DNA from: an uncultured bacterium
GTDB lineage: Bacteria; Bacteroidota; Bacteroidia; Bacteroidales; Bacteroidaceae
NCBI GenBank assembly: GCA_905216025.1
Contig: CAJMSE010000010.1
Coordinates: 1 to 64,000 of the forward strand
Length of the DNA stretch: 64,000 nucleotides
Reading direction: 5' to 3'
A program made the position numbers and the translations under genes. Below, one piece after another: positions 25,752 to 33,297 of the stretch (the first letter of the stretch is position 1; each line of letters begins with the position of its first letter). Below the pieces are notes generated by a model. The model saw only the letters and a program-made list of their open reading frames with translations. It was not told the origin of the DNA and searched no databases.

Positions 25752-25998
25752 GCTTGAATTCCTCCCATGTTTGCAGGTTTGTCTTACCCTTTTGGGCCAG
25801 TTTTACTTCATGCAGGGCTTCCCGCAGGTCGTCCATGACCTCCGCTTTGCTGATATATTCCTTCTCGCCTGTTTTCTCTTTCATCACTCTTTTCAGCTTC
25901 TTTGTGAATGATAGCACCTGCCGGAGAGCATCCTCGTTGCCGAACAACGTGGCTACTTCCTTTATCACAGACTGCTCAAGGTTCATCGTACTGTTCAT
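25735..25998 (-). CDS. Antitoxin of a RelE-type module
   Basis: Predicted 87-residue partner of the overlapping toxin. It is all-helical by composition, with charged segments (FTKKLKRVMKEKTGEKEY, SKAEVMDDLREALHEVK) and a C-terminal part (TNLQTWEEFKHEL) that could wrap the toxin. No obvious helix-turn-helix or ribbon-helix-helix is recognisable, so DNA binding is uncertain. Identification depends mainly on its position and the 17-nt overlap. A -7 box TATCTTTG lies at 26054-26061 (minus strand). Confidence 0.65.
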   Translation of the reverse strand: MNSTMNLEQSVIKEVATLFGNEDALRQVLSFTKKLKRVMKEKTGEKEYISKAEVMDDLREALHEVKLAQKGKTNLQTWEEFKHELHC

Positions 25999-26053
25999 AA
26001 CTGTCTTATTTTAAAGTATCCGTCTGATGCGCCCTTACGGCATCACACAGCTG

Positions 26054-26061
26054 CAAAGATA
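26054..26061 (-). promoter_or_regulatory. -7 box of the second toxin-antitoxin operon (TATCTTTG)
   Basis: Minus-strand TATCTTTG, 55 nt before the antitoxin ATG at 25998. Confidence 0.5.
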
Positions 26062-26177
26062 AGTTTTTATTCCTGTACTGGCAAGAAAAAAGAGACATTT
26101 ATGACGCTTGCCGTGCCGTTCGCAGTGGCCTGCGGGTGTGCGGCGGAGCGCCTGTGGAGGTGTTATCGGCCGATTTG

Positions 26178-26209
26178 TTTGGCTGTGAGAGGCTTTTTTC
26201 GTATATTTG
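26178..26209 (+). promoter_or_regulatory. ung promoter (TTTG-N20-TATATTTG)
   Basis: TTTG at 26178-26181 and TATATTTG at 26202-26209, separated by 20 nt; the ung ATG is 26 nt downstream. Confidence 0.65.
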
Positions 26210-26235
26210 CATCTCATCAAAACAATGACATCGGG

Positions 26236-26901
26236 ATGAACGTTAAGATAGAAGAGACGTGGCGCCGGCATCTCGGCGGTGAGTTCGAAAAACCTTATTT
26301 CGAGGCTTTGGCCGGCTTCGTGCGTGATGAATACGGGCGTCATGCGTGCTATCCGCCGGGCCGGCTGATATTCAACGCCTTCAACCTGTGTCCTTTCGAC
26401 AAGGTGAAGGTAGTGATAATAGGGCAGGACCCGTATCACGAGCCGGGACAGGCGCATGGCCTGAGCTTTTCCGTCAACGACGGGGTGGCCTTCCCGCCGT
26501 CGCTTGTCAACATCTTCAAGGAGATTGAGCTCGACCTCGGCACGCCCATGCCGCAGACAGGCAATCTCACCCGCTGGGCCGAACAGGGCGTGCTGCTGCT
26601 CAACGCCACCCTCACCGTGCGTGCCCATCAGGCAGCGAGTCACCAGCGGCGGGGATGGGAGACGTTCACCGACGCCGCCATACGGGCGCTGAGCGACGGG
26701 CGGTCGCACCTCGTCTTCATACTCTGGGGAGGATACGCGCGCAGCAAGGCGCCGCTGATAGATGCCTCGCGGCATCTCATATTGCAGTCGGTGCATCCCT
26801 CACCGCTGTCGGCCAACCGCGGCGGATGGTTCGGAAACCACCACTTCTCGCGTGCAAACGCATATCTCGAAAGCAACGGCATCGAGCCGGTAAAATGGTA
26901 A
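26236..26901 (+). CDS. ung: Uracil-DNA glycosylase (family 1)
   Basis: Removes uracil from DNA to start base-excision repair. The ATG at 26236 gives 221 residues, the family length; the frame extends upstream to 26101 but that part includes the promoter. The catalytic aspartate is D65 in GQDPYH, the uracil-binding LLLNATLTV segment follows, and H187 lies in the HPSPLSANRGG loop. It is followed after 15 nt by the DUF3109 gene, probably cotranscribed. Confidence 0.96.
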   Translation: MNVKIEETWRRHLGGEFEKPYFEALAGFVRDEYGRHACYPPGRLIFNAFNLCPFDKVKVVIIGQDPYHEPGQAHGLSFSVNDGVAFPPSLVNIFKEIELDLGTPMPQTGNLTRWAEQGVLLLNATLTVRAHQAASHQRRGWETFTDAAIRALSDGRSHLVFILWGGYARSKAPLIDASRHLILQSVHPSPLSANRGGWFGNHHFSRANAYLESNGIEPVKW

Positions 26902-26916
26902 AAGGAAATAAAAGGA

Positions 26917-27522
26917 ATGGAAGATAGACTGCCTTCGATAATTGATATAGACGGCGTGCTTGTGTCGTCAGACATCTTTACAGAGCGTTTCTGCTGCGAT
27001 CTGGATGCCTGCAAGGGCGAGTGCTGCGTGGAGGGAGATGCCGGCGCGCCGGTGACGATGGACGAAGTGGCCGGCATAGAGGATGCCCTGGAGACCGTGT
27101 GGCCGTCGCTGACGGCATCGGCGCAGGCCGTGATAGACCGTCAGGGCGTGGCATATACCGATGAGGAGGGCGACCTCGTGACGAGCATTGTCGGCGGTAA
27201 GGACTGCGTCTTCACCTGCCACGAGGGCGGCTGCTGCTTCTGTGCCCTCGAGAAGGCTTACCGTGCCGGCCGGATAAGGTTCTGCAAACCCGTCAGCTGC
27301 GCCCTCTATCCCATCCGCGAGGTGGCCATGAGCAACGGCACCGTAGGCCTGAACTATCACCGTTGGAACGTATGCCGTGCGGCGGTGGCCAAGGGCCGTG
27401 AACTCGACCTGCCGGTATATAAGTTTCTTAAGGAGCCGCTCACGCGCCGGTTCGGGGCAGAGTGGTATGCCATGGTCGAGGATGCCGCGGCCGAGCTGCG
27501 CCGCATGGGGCTGATAAGATAG
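26917..27522 (+). CDS. DUF3109 family cysteine-rich protein
   Basis: Predicted 201-residue protein of unknown function. Cysteines are grouped in CCDLDACKGECC (about residues 26-37), CVFTC, GGCCFCALEK and FCKPVSCALYP, a spacing that suggests metal or Fe-S binding, as in the related YkgJ-like zinc/iron-chelating families. It starts 15 nt after ung and is probably in the same transcript; any role in repair is only suggested by that link. Confidence 0.85.
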   Translation: MEDRLPSIIDIDGVLVSSDIFTERFCCDLDACKGECCVEGDAGAPVTMDEVAGIEDALETVWPSLTASAQAVIDRQGVAYTDEEGDLVTSIVGGKDCVFTCHEGGCCFCALEKAYRAGRIRFCKPVSCALYPIREVAMSNGTVGLNYHRWNVCRAAVAKGRELDLPVYKFLKEPLTRRFGAEWYAMVEDAAAELRRMGLIR

Positions 27523-27607
27523 CGCCTTGACGGCGTCATCCGACAGTGACAATAATGCTTTTGGAATATAACTAATTCTTTATTATTACTTTATAATAAG
27601 TTTTTTT

Positions 27608-27664
27608 GAACACAGAGACACGGAGACACAGAGGAAAATATAACTCTGTGTCTCCGTGTCTCTG
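27608..27664. repeat. Long hairpin, CAGAGACACGGAG family (copy 1)
   Basis: A perfect 21-bp inverted repeat (27613-27633 and 27644-27664) with a 10-nt spacer. The left arm reads CAGAGACACGGAGACACAGA then G. A second copy with 26-bp arms is at 62273-62334. It lies between the convergent DUF3109 and AraC genes and may terminate both. Confidence 0.85.
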
Positions 27665-27771
27665 CAATTTAAAGTATAAAACAGTTGTTGTAATATACTT
27701 AACAACCTCGCCACGAGGCAATAATAATCTTGTCTCCAGATTGTAAAGGCCTCTTCCTCGGGCCGCGATAA

Positions 27772-28650
27772 TCATTTCTTTCTGTATTCGGAGGGTGACA
27801 TTCCCACGTGTTCCTTGAAGTATTTGCCGAGGAACGACTGGTTCGGAAAGTGCAGTTCCGACGCTATCTCCTTTATGCTCTTCGTCGAATTTCTCAGCAT
27901 TATGCGTATCTCGAGCGTCACGTAGCGGTCTATCCACTCGTTCGGCGTGCGCCTGCTGACGTGCTTCACCGTCTCCGAGAGGTACTTGGCGGTGATGTAG
28001 AGCTGCTCGGCATACCACCCGACGCGGCGCTCAGTCCTGTAGTTCTCCTCCACGAGCCTTATGAAGCGGGTGAATATGGCGTCGGCCCTGTTCTGCCGTT
28101 TGCCGGCCACCTGCTGCACGCGGTATATCACATTGCTCATGTCGTAGAACATCGCGAGAATCAGGGTGCGGGCCAGTTCACGCCTGAAATGGTTGTCTGT
28201 GTCGGCAATCTTGTCCTTGAGCATCATGAAGTAGCTCTTGAACGTGTCGGCTTCCTGCTGCGTGAGGCTCACCACGGGGTTGTTTCTTGAGAAGAGGAAG
28301 AGCGTGGATATGTCACTGACATTGCTCACCGTCTCGTAGAAGAAGCCGACGGAGAGAATGATGCACATGCCTTCTATGTCGCTGCTCGACCTGTAGTTGC
28401 CCACCACGTGGCGGTCGGAGATGATGATGACGTCGTTCTTCCGCACCGTCTGCTCTTCCGTATCGACGGTGTATCGCATCTCGCCGCGGGTGCAGAGGGA
28501 TATCAGTATGAAGTTCATCCGCCTTGCCTCACCTGTTGCCGGGGCTTTGTTCATGTTTTCGGTAATCAGGATGTCGTCGCCGATGAAGTTGGCATGACTC
28601 CATTCCTTGGCAATCTGGATGTTGGTATCCTTTATCTGTTGCTTGCTCAT
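27772..28650 (-). CDS. AraC family transcriptional regulator
   Basis: Predicted 292-residue soluble regulator. The N-terminal half (about 25-170) is a cupin-type sensing domain (ILISLCTRGEMRYTVDTEEQTVRKNDVIIISDRHV). The C-terminal AraC domain (about 190-292) has both helix-turn-helix units: AEQLYITAKYLSETVKHVSRR and IKEIASELHFPNQSFLGKYFKEHVGMSPSEYRK. Its target is unknown; the divergent metallophosphoesterase gene is the nearest candidate. The -7 box is at 28668-28675. Confidence 0.9.
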   Translation of the reverse strand: MSKQQIKDTNIQIAKEWSHANFIGDDILITENMNKAPATGEARRMNFILISLCTRGEMRYTVDTEEQTVRKNDVIIISDRHVVGNYRSSSDIEGMCIILSVGFFYETVSNVSDISTLFLFSRNNPVVSLTQQEADTFKSYFMMLKDKIADTDNHFRRELARTLILAMFYDMSNVIYRVQQVAGKRQNRADAIFTRFIRLVEENYRTERRVGWYAEQLYITAKYLSETVKHVSRRTPNEWIDRYVTLEIRIMLRNSTKSIKEIASELHFPNQSFLGKYFKEHVGMSPSEYRKK

Positions 28651-28667
28651 ATCCGCGGTTTTGACAG

Positions 28668-28675
28668 CAAAATTA
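28668..28675 (-). promoter_or_regulatory. -7 box of the AraC regulator gene (TAATTTTG)
   Basis: Minus-strand TAATTTTG ends 17 nt before the ATG at 28650. Confidence 0.5.
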
Positions 28676-28762
28676 ATACAAATAATCGGTTTTGTACCAC
28701 TAAAAAGGGCAAAACAGACATAAAAACTTGATTGTCTTCTTCAGTTTTCTGTTTCTTGTTGC

Positions 28763-28770
28763 TATCTTTG
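28763..28770 (+). promoter_or_regulatory. -7 box of the metallophosphoesterase gene (TATCTTTG)
   Basis: TATCTTTG ends 19 nt before the ATG at 28790. The two divergent -7 boxes here are about 90 nt apart. Confidence 0.55.
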
Positions 28771-28789
28771 CAAGAGTAAAACCGATTAT

Positions 28790-29596
28790 ATGCTGAAGAG
28801 TATTCTATATGCCGCTGCGGTGCTTCTGACGCTCTGCTCGTGCGAAGACGTGTTCAAATATCATCCCTACGACGGCCGTTTCAGCGGCGATAAGGATATC
28901 AACAGCCGTAATGTCAGGCTGATAGAGCAGGCCTGCGAAAGCGCCGACACGCTCAGGGTGGCCTTCATCAGCGACACGCACGGATGGTACGGCGACACGG
29001 AAGACATGGTGAGCGACATCAACGGCCGTCCGGAGATAGACTTTGCCGTCCACGGCGGCGACCTGACAGACTGCGGCACGACGAAGGAATATGTGTGGGC
29101 GCGCGACAGGCTGGCGGCTCTCCGCGTGCCTTATGTCGCCCTGATAGGCAACCACGACTTCCTCGGCACGGGCAATGAGGTGTATGCGTCCATGTTCGGG
29201 GCAACCGATTTCAGCTTCATCGCCGGCCGGGTGAAGTTCGTATGCCTCAACACCAACGCCACCGAGTACGACTACTTAGCGGCCGTGCCCAACTTCGACT
29301 TCATGGAGCAGGAGATTGTGGCCGACTCTGCAGCTTACGACCGTACTGTCGTCTGCATGCACGCACGGCCGTACAGCGACCAGTTCAACAACAATGTGGC
29401 AAAGGCTTTCGAGCATTACGTGCTCCGCTTTCCCGGCATAATGTTCTGTGTGAATGCCCACAACCACCGCCTGCAGGCCGAAGATATATACGGCGACGGC
29501 CTGATGTACTACGGCACGGACTGTGCCGAGAGCCGCAGCTACCTCATTTTCACAATCGTACCGACCGGATATTCCTATGAAATCATACGTTTTTAG
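28790..29596 (+). CDS. Lipoprotein metallophosphoesterase
   Basis: Predicted 268-residue calcineurin-type phosphoesterase. The N-terminus LKSILYAAAVLLTLCSCED is a lipoprotein signal with a lipobox cysteine. Metal-binding motifs in order: FISDTHGW (DxH), HGGDLTDC (GDxxD-like), GNHDF (GNHD), and later VVCMHARPY and NAHNHRLQ (the two histidine motifs). The substrate is unknown. It overlaps the next gene by 20 nt, so they are translationally linked. Divergent from the AraC gene. Confidence 0.88.
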   Translation: MLKSILYAAAVLLTLCSCEDVFKYHPYDGRFSGDKDINSRNVRLIEQACESADTLRVAFISDTHGWYGDTEDMVSDINGRPEIDFAVHGGDLTDCGTTKEYVWARDRLAALRVPYVALIGNHDFLGTGNEVYASMFGATDFSFIAGRVKFVCLNTNATEYDYLAAVPNFDFMEQEIVADSAAYDRTVVCMHARPYSDQFNNNVAKAFEHYVLRFPGIMFCVNAHNHRLQAEDIYGDGLMYYGTDCAESRSYLIFTIVPTGYSYEIIRF

Positions 29597-30299
29597 CTTC
29601 GTTGTGCTGCTCATTGCAGCCTGTCCTGCACATGCCTGCCTGCCCGGATTGCCGGCAGTGGTGCCCGATTCTGCGGCAGCGACGGCCGACTCGGCCGTAA
29701 CGTCGGCATGCCTGACCGATACCGTGGCCCGCAGCCGTTACGACCGCCGCGTGACCAACTACCGCCGGATGTGGAACTTTCTCATCCCCACGCAGTTCAT
29801 CGTGCAGTATGCGGGCAATATGGGTGTGGTGTCGGCCGGAGTGGGGTGGAACTACGGCAGCCGCCGGCAGTATGAGACCAACCTGCTCTTCGGCTACCTG
29901 CCGAAGTTTGAGACGGAGCGTTCCAAGCTGACGATGACCCTGAAGCAGAACTACATACCGTGGCGTATCGCTATCGGCAGCAACTTCAACGCCGAGCCTC
30001 TCTCGTGCGGCCTGTATCTGAACACCGTTTTCGGTCATGAGTTCTGGGGGCGTGAGCCACGCCGCTATCCGGACAAGTACTATCAGTTTCTCAGTACGAA
30101 GGTGCGTGTAAATGCTTTTGTGGGCCAGCGGATAACGGCCGTGGTGCCGGAAAACAGGCGGAAGTTTGTAAAGAACATCACGGTGTTCTACGAAGTGAGC
30201 ACGTGCGACCTCTACGTGCGGGCCATGGTGCAGGACGGCACCGTCAGCCTGTGGGATATCCTGAGCCTGTCGCTCGGTCTGAAGGTGCAGCTCCTGTAG
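29577..30299 (+). CDS. Exported beta-strand-rich protein of unknown function
   Basis: Predicted 240-residue protein. The ATG at 29577 begins a signal peptide (KSYVFSFVVLLIAACPAHA). The mature part has alternating hydrophobic strands (NMGVVSAGVGWNYGSRRQYETNLLFGYLP, KLTMTLKQNYIPWRIAIG), as expected for a small outer-membrane barrel. It overlaps the phosphoesterase gene by 20 nt. I do not recognise a named family. Confidence 0.7.
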   Translation: MKSYVFSFVVLLIAACPAHACLPGLPAVVPDSAAATADSAVTSACLTDTVARSRYDRRVTNYRRMWNFLIPTQFIVQYAGNMGVVSAGVGWNYGSRRQYETNLLFGYLPKFETERSKLTMTLKQNYIPWRIAIGSNFNAEPLSCGLYLNTVFGHEFWGREPRRYPDKYYQFLSTKVRVNAFVGQRITAVVPENRRKFVKNITVFYEVSTCDLYVRAMVQDGTVSLWDILSLSLGLKVQLL

Positions 30300-30323
30300 A
30301 TGGGGAATGAGGATGCTGTTCAC

Positions 30324-30403
30324 AAACAATGCAGGGACACATTTTCGTATTTGTCCGTTCCGTAACTTGCGGACAGATACGAAAATGTGTCCCTGCATTG
30401 TTT
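30324..30403. repeat. Long hairpin, GGGACA...GTCCG family (copy 1)
   Basis: Arms of 34 nt (30324-30357 and 30370-30403) pair with a single T-G wobble around a 12-nt loop. The left arm contains GCAGGGACACATTTTCGT and ends TTTGTCCG. A related perfect hairpin is at 34040-34139. It fills the convergent junction before gyrB. Confidence 0.85.
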
Positions 30404-30432
30404 AATATCGTTGAGCTTGCATCCTCAGAAGC

Positions 30433-32403
30433 CTAAGCGTCGATGTTCGCGTATGTGGCGTTCTTCTCGATGAACTCGCGGCGCGGCTCCACGTCGTCGC
30501 CCATGAGCATCGAGAATATCTCGTCTGCTGCGGCTGCGTTCTCTATCGTCACCTGCTTGAGCAGGCGTGTCTCTGGGTTCATGGTCGTGTCCCAGAGCTG
30601 CTCGGGGTTCATCTCACCGAGACCTTTATATCTCTGCGTGTGTATGTTCTTTCCTTCCTCGCCGTTTCCCCACTTGTCTATGAAGGCCTGCCGCTGCTGA
30701 TCGGTGTAGCAGTACTCGCGTGCCTTGTTCTTGTAGGTGCAGAGATAGAGCGGCGGGGTGGCTATGTAGAGGTGCCCGTCCTGTATCACCTTCGGCATGA
30801 AGCGGTAGAAGAGCGTCATTATCAGCGTGTCGATGTGCGAGCCATCGACGTCGGCATCGGTCATGATGATGATCTTGTCGTAGCGCAGCTTGTCCACGTT
30901 GGCCGACTTGTCGTCCTCGCCGTCAACGCCGAAGCGCACGCCGATGCTCTGTATGATGTTCATCACCGACTCGCTCTCGAACACCTTGTGCCACATCACC
31001 TTCTCCACATTGAGAATCTTTCCGCGCAGCGGGAGGATGGCCTGGGTGTACCGGTCGCGGCCCTGCTTTGCCGAACCGCCGGCCGAGTCTCCCTCGACGA
31101 GGAATATCTCGCATGCCTTCGGGTCCTTGTTGGAGCAGTCTGCCAGCTTGCCGGGCAGTCCGCCGCCCGTCATCGGGTTCTTGCGCTGCACGCTCTCGCG
31201 GGCCTTGCGTGCGGCGATGCGCGCCGTGGCGGCCAGTATCACCTTGTCGCATATCATCTTGGCCTCTTTCGGGTGCTCCTCGAGATAGTAGGCCAGGGCC
31301 TCGCCCACGGCCTGCTGAACGGCTCCCACCACCTCGCTGTTGCCCAGCTTGGCCTTGGTCTGACCCTCAAACTGCGGTTCGGCCACCTTGATGGATATCA
31401 CCGCGGTCAGTCCCTCGCGGAAGTCTTCGCCCGCAATCTCTATCTTTGCCTTCTCGATCTGCTTTGAGATGACCGGGTCGGCGTCCGCATATTTCTTCAG
31501 CGTGCGGGTCAGCGCCATGCGGAAGCCCACGAGGTGTGTGCCGCCCTCGATGGTGTTGATGTTGTTGACGTATGAGTGGATGTTCTCGCTGTAGTCCGTA
31601 TTGTACATCACGGCCACCTCGATGGGGATGCCCTGCTTCTCGGTCTTGAGGTAGATGACGTCGTCGAAGAGGTGCGTGCGGTGGCGGTCGACGTATTTCA
31701 CAAACTCTTTCAATCCGTCCTTGGCATGGAACGTCTCCTGCCGGGTCTTGCCCTCCTCGTCGGGGCGCATGTCGGTGAGCGTGATGGTGATGCCTGCGTT
31801 GAGGTATGCCAGCTCGCGCATGCGCTTGGCTATGATGTCGTATTTATACTCTGTGGTGGTGAATATAGAGCCGTCGGGCCAGAACTGCTGGCGCGTACCG
31901 CGCTTGTCGGTCTCGCCGACCACCTTCACGGGATAGAGCGGCTTGCCCTTCTCATACTCCTGCTGGTATATCTTGCCGTCGCGGAACACCTGTGAGAGCA
32001 TGTGCGTGGACAGGGCGTTGACGCAGCTCACGCCCACGCCGTGGAGTCCGCCGCTGACCTTATACGAGCCCTTGTCGAACTTTCCGCCCGCGTGGAGCAC
32101 GGTCATGACGACCTCGAGGGCCGACTTGTGCAGCTTCTCGTGCTCGTCTACCGGGATGCCTCGGCCGTTGTCCTGCACGGTTATCGAGTTGTCTTCGTTT
32201 ATCGTAACCTCTATGTGGCTGCAATATCCGGCCATGGCCTCGTCGATGGAGTTGTCCACGGTCTCGTTGACGAGGTGGTGGAGTCCCTTCTCGCTGATGT
32301 CGCCGATATACATGGCGGGGCGCTTGCGCACGGCTTCGAGCCCCTCGAGCACCTGGATGTTGCTCGCGGAATAATTGCTTTCCTTGGTTATGTCTTCTGC
32401 CAT
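30433..32403 (-). CDS. gyrB: DNA gyrase subunit B
   Basis: ATPase and TOPRIM subunit of the type II topoisomerase that introduces negative supercoils. The ATG at 32403 (MAEDITKES) gives 656 residues; the frame extends further upstream to 32487 but that includes the promoter. Domains: GHKL ATPase (about 30-230, with AMYIGDIS, NETVDNSIDEA, DNGRGIPVD and GGLHGVGVS), transducer (240-400), TOPRIM (about 425-540, EGDSAGGSAKQGRD and IIMTDADVDGSHI) and the C-terminal RYKGLGEMNPEQLW motif. Gyrase rather than ParE is inferred from length and motifs. Confidence 0.93.
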   Translation of the reverse strand: MAEDITKESNYSASNIQVLEGLEAVRKRPAMYIGDISEKGLHHLVNETVDNSIDEAMAGYCSHIEVTINEDNSITVQDNGRGIPVDEHEKLHKSALEVVMTVLHAGGKFDKGSYKVSGGLHGVGVSCVNALSTHMLSQVFRDGKIYQQEYEKGKPLYPVKVVGETDKRGTRQQFWPDGSIFTTTEYKYDIIAKRMRELAYLNAGITITLTDMRPDEEGKTRQETFHAKDGLKEFVKYVDRHRTHLFDDVIYLKTEKQGIPIEVAVMYNTDYSENIHSYVNNINTIEGGTHLVGFRMALTRTLKKYADADPVISKQIEKAKIEIAGEDFREGLTAVISIKVAEPQFEGQTKAKLGNSEVVGAVQQAVGEALAYYLEEHPKEAKMICDKVILAATARIAARKARESVQRKNPMTGGGLPGKLADCSNKDPKACEIFLVEGDSAGGSAKQGRDRYTQAILPLRGKILNVEKVMWHKVFESESVMNIIQSIGVRFGVDGEDDKSANVDKLRYDKIIIMTDADVDGSHIDTLIMTLFYRFMPKVIQDGHLYIATPPLYLCTYKNKAREYCYTDQQRQAFIDKWGNGEEGKNIHTQRYKGLGEMNPEQLWDTTMNPETRLLKQVTIENAAAADEIFSMLMGDDVEPRREFIEKNATYANIDA

Positions 32404-32428
32404 AATTGTTTTATGTATTAATACCATG

Positions 32429-32436
32429 CAAAGGTA
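32429..32436 (-). promoter_or_regulatory. -7 box of gyrB (TACCTTTG)
   Basis: Minus-strand TACCTTTG ends 25 nt before the gyrB ATG at 32403. The 22-nt palindromic array starts about 155 nt upstream. Confidence 0.6.
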
Positions 32437-32590
32437 GTAAAAAAAAACGGTTCGGCGAAATATTACAGGCACAAAAGCCCCTCGCATTTGCCCTCTTTTC
32501 TTGGATTCTCAGGCCGTTTGCGGTGGCGTGGAGGATGCCCGTGCCGGTGCTGCGGAAATAGCCGGAACGGGCGGGGAGCGGCTCCCGGGG

Positions 32591-32678
32591 GTGTTACCTG
32601 CCGCGGGTGACAGTGTTACGTGCCGCACGTAACACTGTGATTCGTGGCCCGTCACATCGTTATCCGTGGCAGGTAACG
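32591..32678. repeat. Four-unit palindromic array, 22-nt period, upstream of gyrB
   Basis: Units start at 32591 (GTGTTACCTGCCGCGGGTG), 32613 (GTGTTACGTGCCGCACG), 32637 (GTGATTCGTGGCCCGTCAC) and 32659 (GTTATCCGTGGCAGGTAAC): steps of 22, 24 and 22. Each is a near-palindrome of GTnA...TnAC type. Around unit 2, 32611-32637 is a perfect 27-nt palindrome (13-nt arms, one central base). The first and last units also pair with each other (GTTACCTGCC with GGCAGGTAAC). Confidence 0.8.
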
Positions 32679-32695
32679 CGTCAGGGACGGGCGTA

Positions 32696-32737
32696 TAAAA
32701 ATAATGCCGCAAGTCATTTGCATGGCTTGCGGCATTA
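32696..32737 (-). terminator. rpsT rho-independent terminator
   Basis: On the minus strand ATAATGCCGCAAG pairs perfectly with CTTGCGGCATTAT around a 11-nt loop and runs into TTTTTAT. It begins 27 nt after the rpsT stop. Confidence 0.85.
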
Positions 32738-32764
32738 TGTAAAGTTATGATTAGTATGTATTTA

Positions 32765-33016
32765 TCAGAGCTTGTTGACGTGCAGGGCGAGCTTTGACTT
32801 CAGGTTTGCAGCCTTGTTCTTGTGGATGATGTTGGTCTTGGCCAACTTGTCCAACATCTTCTGTACTGCGGGGTACAGCTTAGCTGCCTCGTCCCTGTCT
32901 GTCATGGCGCGCAACTTACGCACAGCGTTGCGCATCGTCTTTGCATAATATCTATTGTGCAGAGCTCTTTTCTTCTCCTGACGGATTCTCTTAATTGCTG
33001 ATTTGTGGTTTGCCAT
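32765..33016 (-). CDS. rpsT: 30S ribosomal protein S20
   Basis: Primary 16S rRNA-binding protein of the small subunit. The 83 residues, rich in Lys and Arg, match S20 exactly: NHKSAIKRIRQEKKRALHN near the start and IHKNKAANLKSKLALHVN at the end. It lies 24 nt after tRNA-Glu on the same strand and appears to share its promoter; a strong terminator follows. Confidence 0.96.
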   Translation of the reverse strand: MANHKSAIKRIRQEKKRALHNRYYAKTMRNAVRKLRAMTDRDEAAKLYPAVQKMLDKLAKTNIIHKNKAANLKSKLALHVNKL

Positions 33017-33040
33017 CTCTATTTATTTTATTTTATTAAG

Positions 33041-33112
33041 TAGTCCCTAGGAGAGTCGAACTCCTCTTTAGAGAATGAAAATCTCTCGTCCTAACCGATA
33101 GACGAAGGGACC
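33041..33112 (-). tRNA. tRNA-Glu (anticodon TTC)
   Basis: A full cloverleaf can be drawn on the minus strand: acceptor GGTCCCT with AGGGACT (first pair G-T), D arm GTCTATCGGTTAGGAC, anticodon stem GAGAG/TTCTC with TTC at 33079-33077, and T arm AGGAGTTCGACTCCT-type GTTCGACTC. The 3' CCA is not encoded. It is transcribed from the promoter at 33133-33163, ahead of rpsT. Confidence 0.95.
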
Positions 33113-33132
33113 GTCGCTTTGTTTTGCGGGTG

Positions 33133-33163
33133 CAAAGTTATTGCTTTTATTTAATACTGCAAA
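33133..33163 (-). promoter_or_regulatory. Promoter of tRNA-Glu-rpsT (TTTG-N19-TAACTTTG)
   Basis: On the minus strand TTTG (33163-33160) and TAACTTTG (33140-33133) are separated by 19 nt; the tRNA begins 20 nt downstream. Confidence 0.7.
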
Positions 33164-33215
33164 ATTTTTAAGTGGGAATTTTTATCTTTTTGACACTTTT
33201 TGGGCTAAAATGTAC

Positions 33216-33223
33216 TATCTTTG
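33216..33223 (+). promoter_or_regulatory. -7 box of recO (TATCTTTG)
   Basis: TATCTTTG lies 74 nt before the recO ATG at 33298, divergent from the tRNA-Glu promoter. Confidence 0.5.
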
Positions 33224-33297
33224 CATAATCTAAGGACGAAATGACGGCAGGACAGGCAGTTACCTGCTTTCGTCGGGTAAGTTTTTGGTTTAGTGTT

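Noticed and set aside
32404..32487. Upstream extension of GyrB from 32487
   Set aside because: The extension covers the -7 box and lacks similarity to GyrB N-termini; MAEDITKES at 32403 is the natural start.
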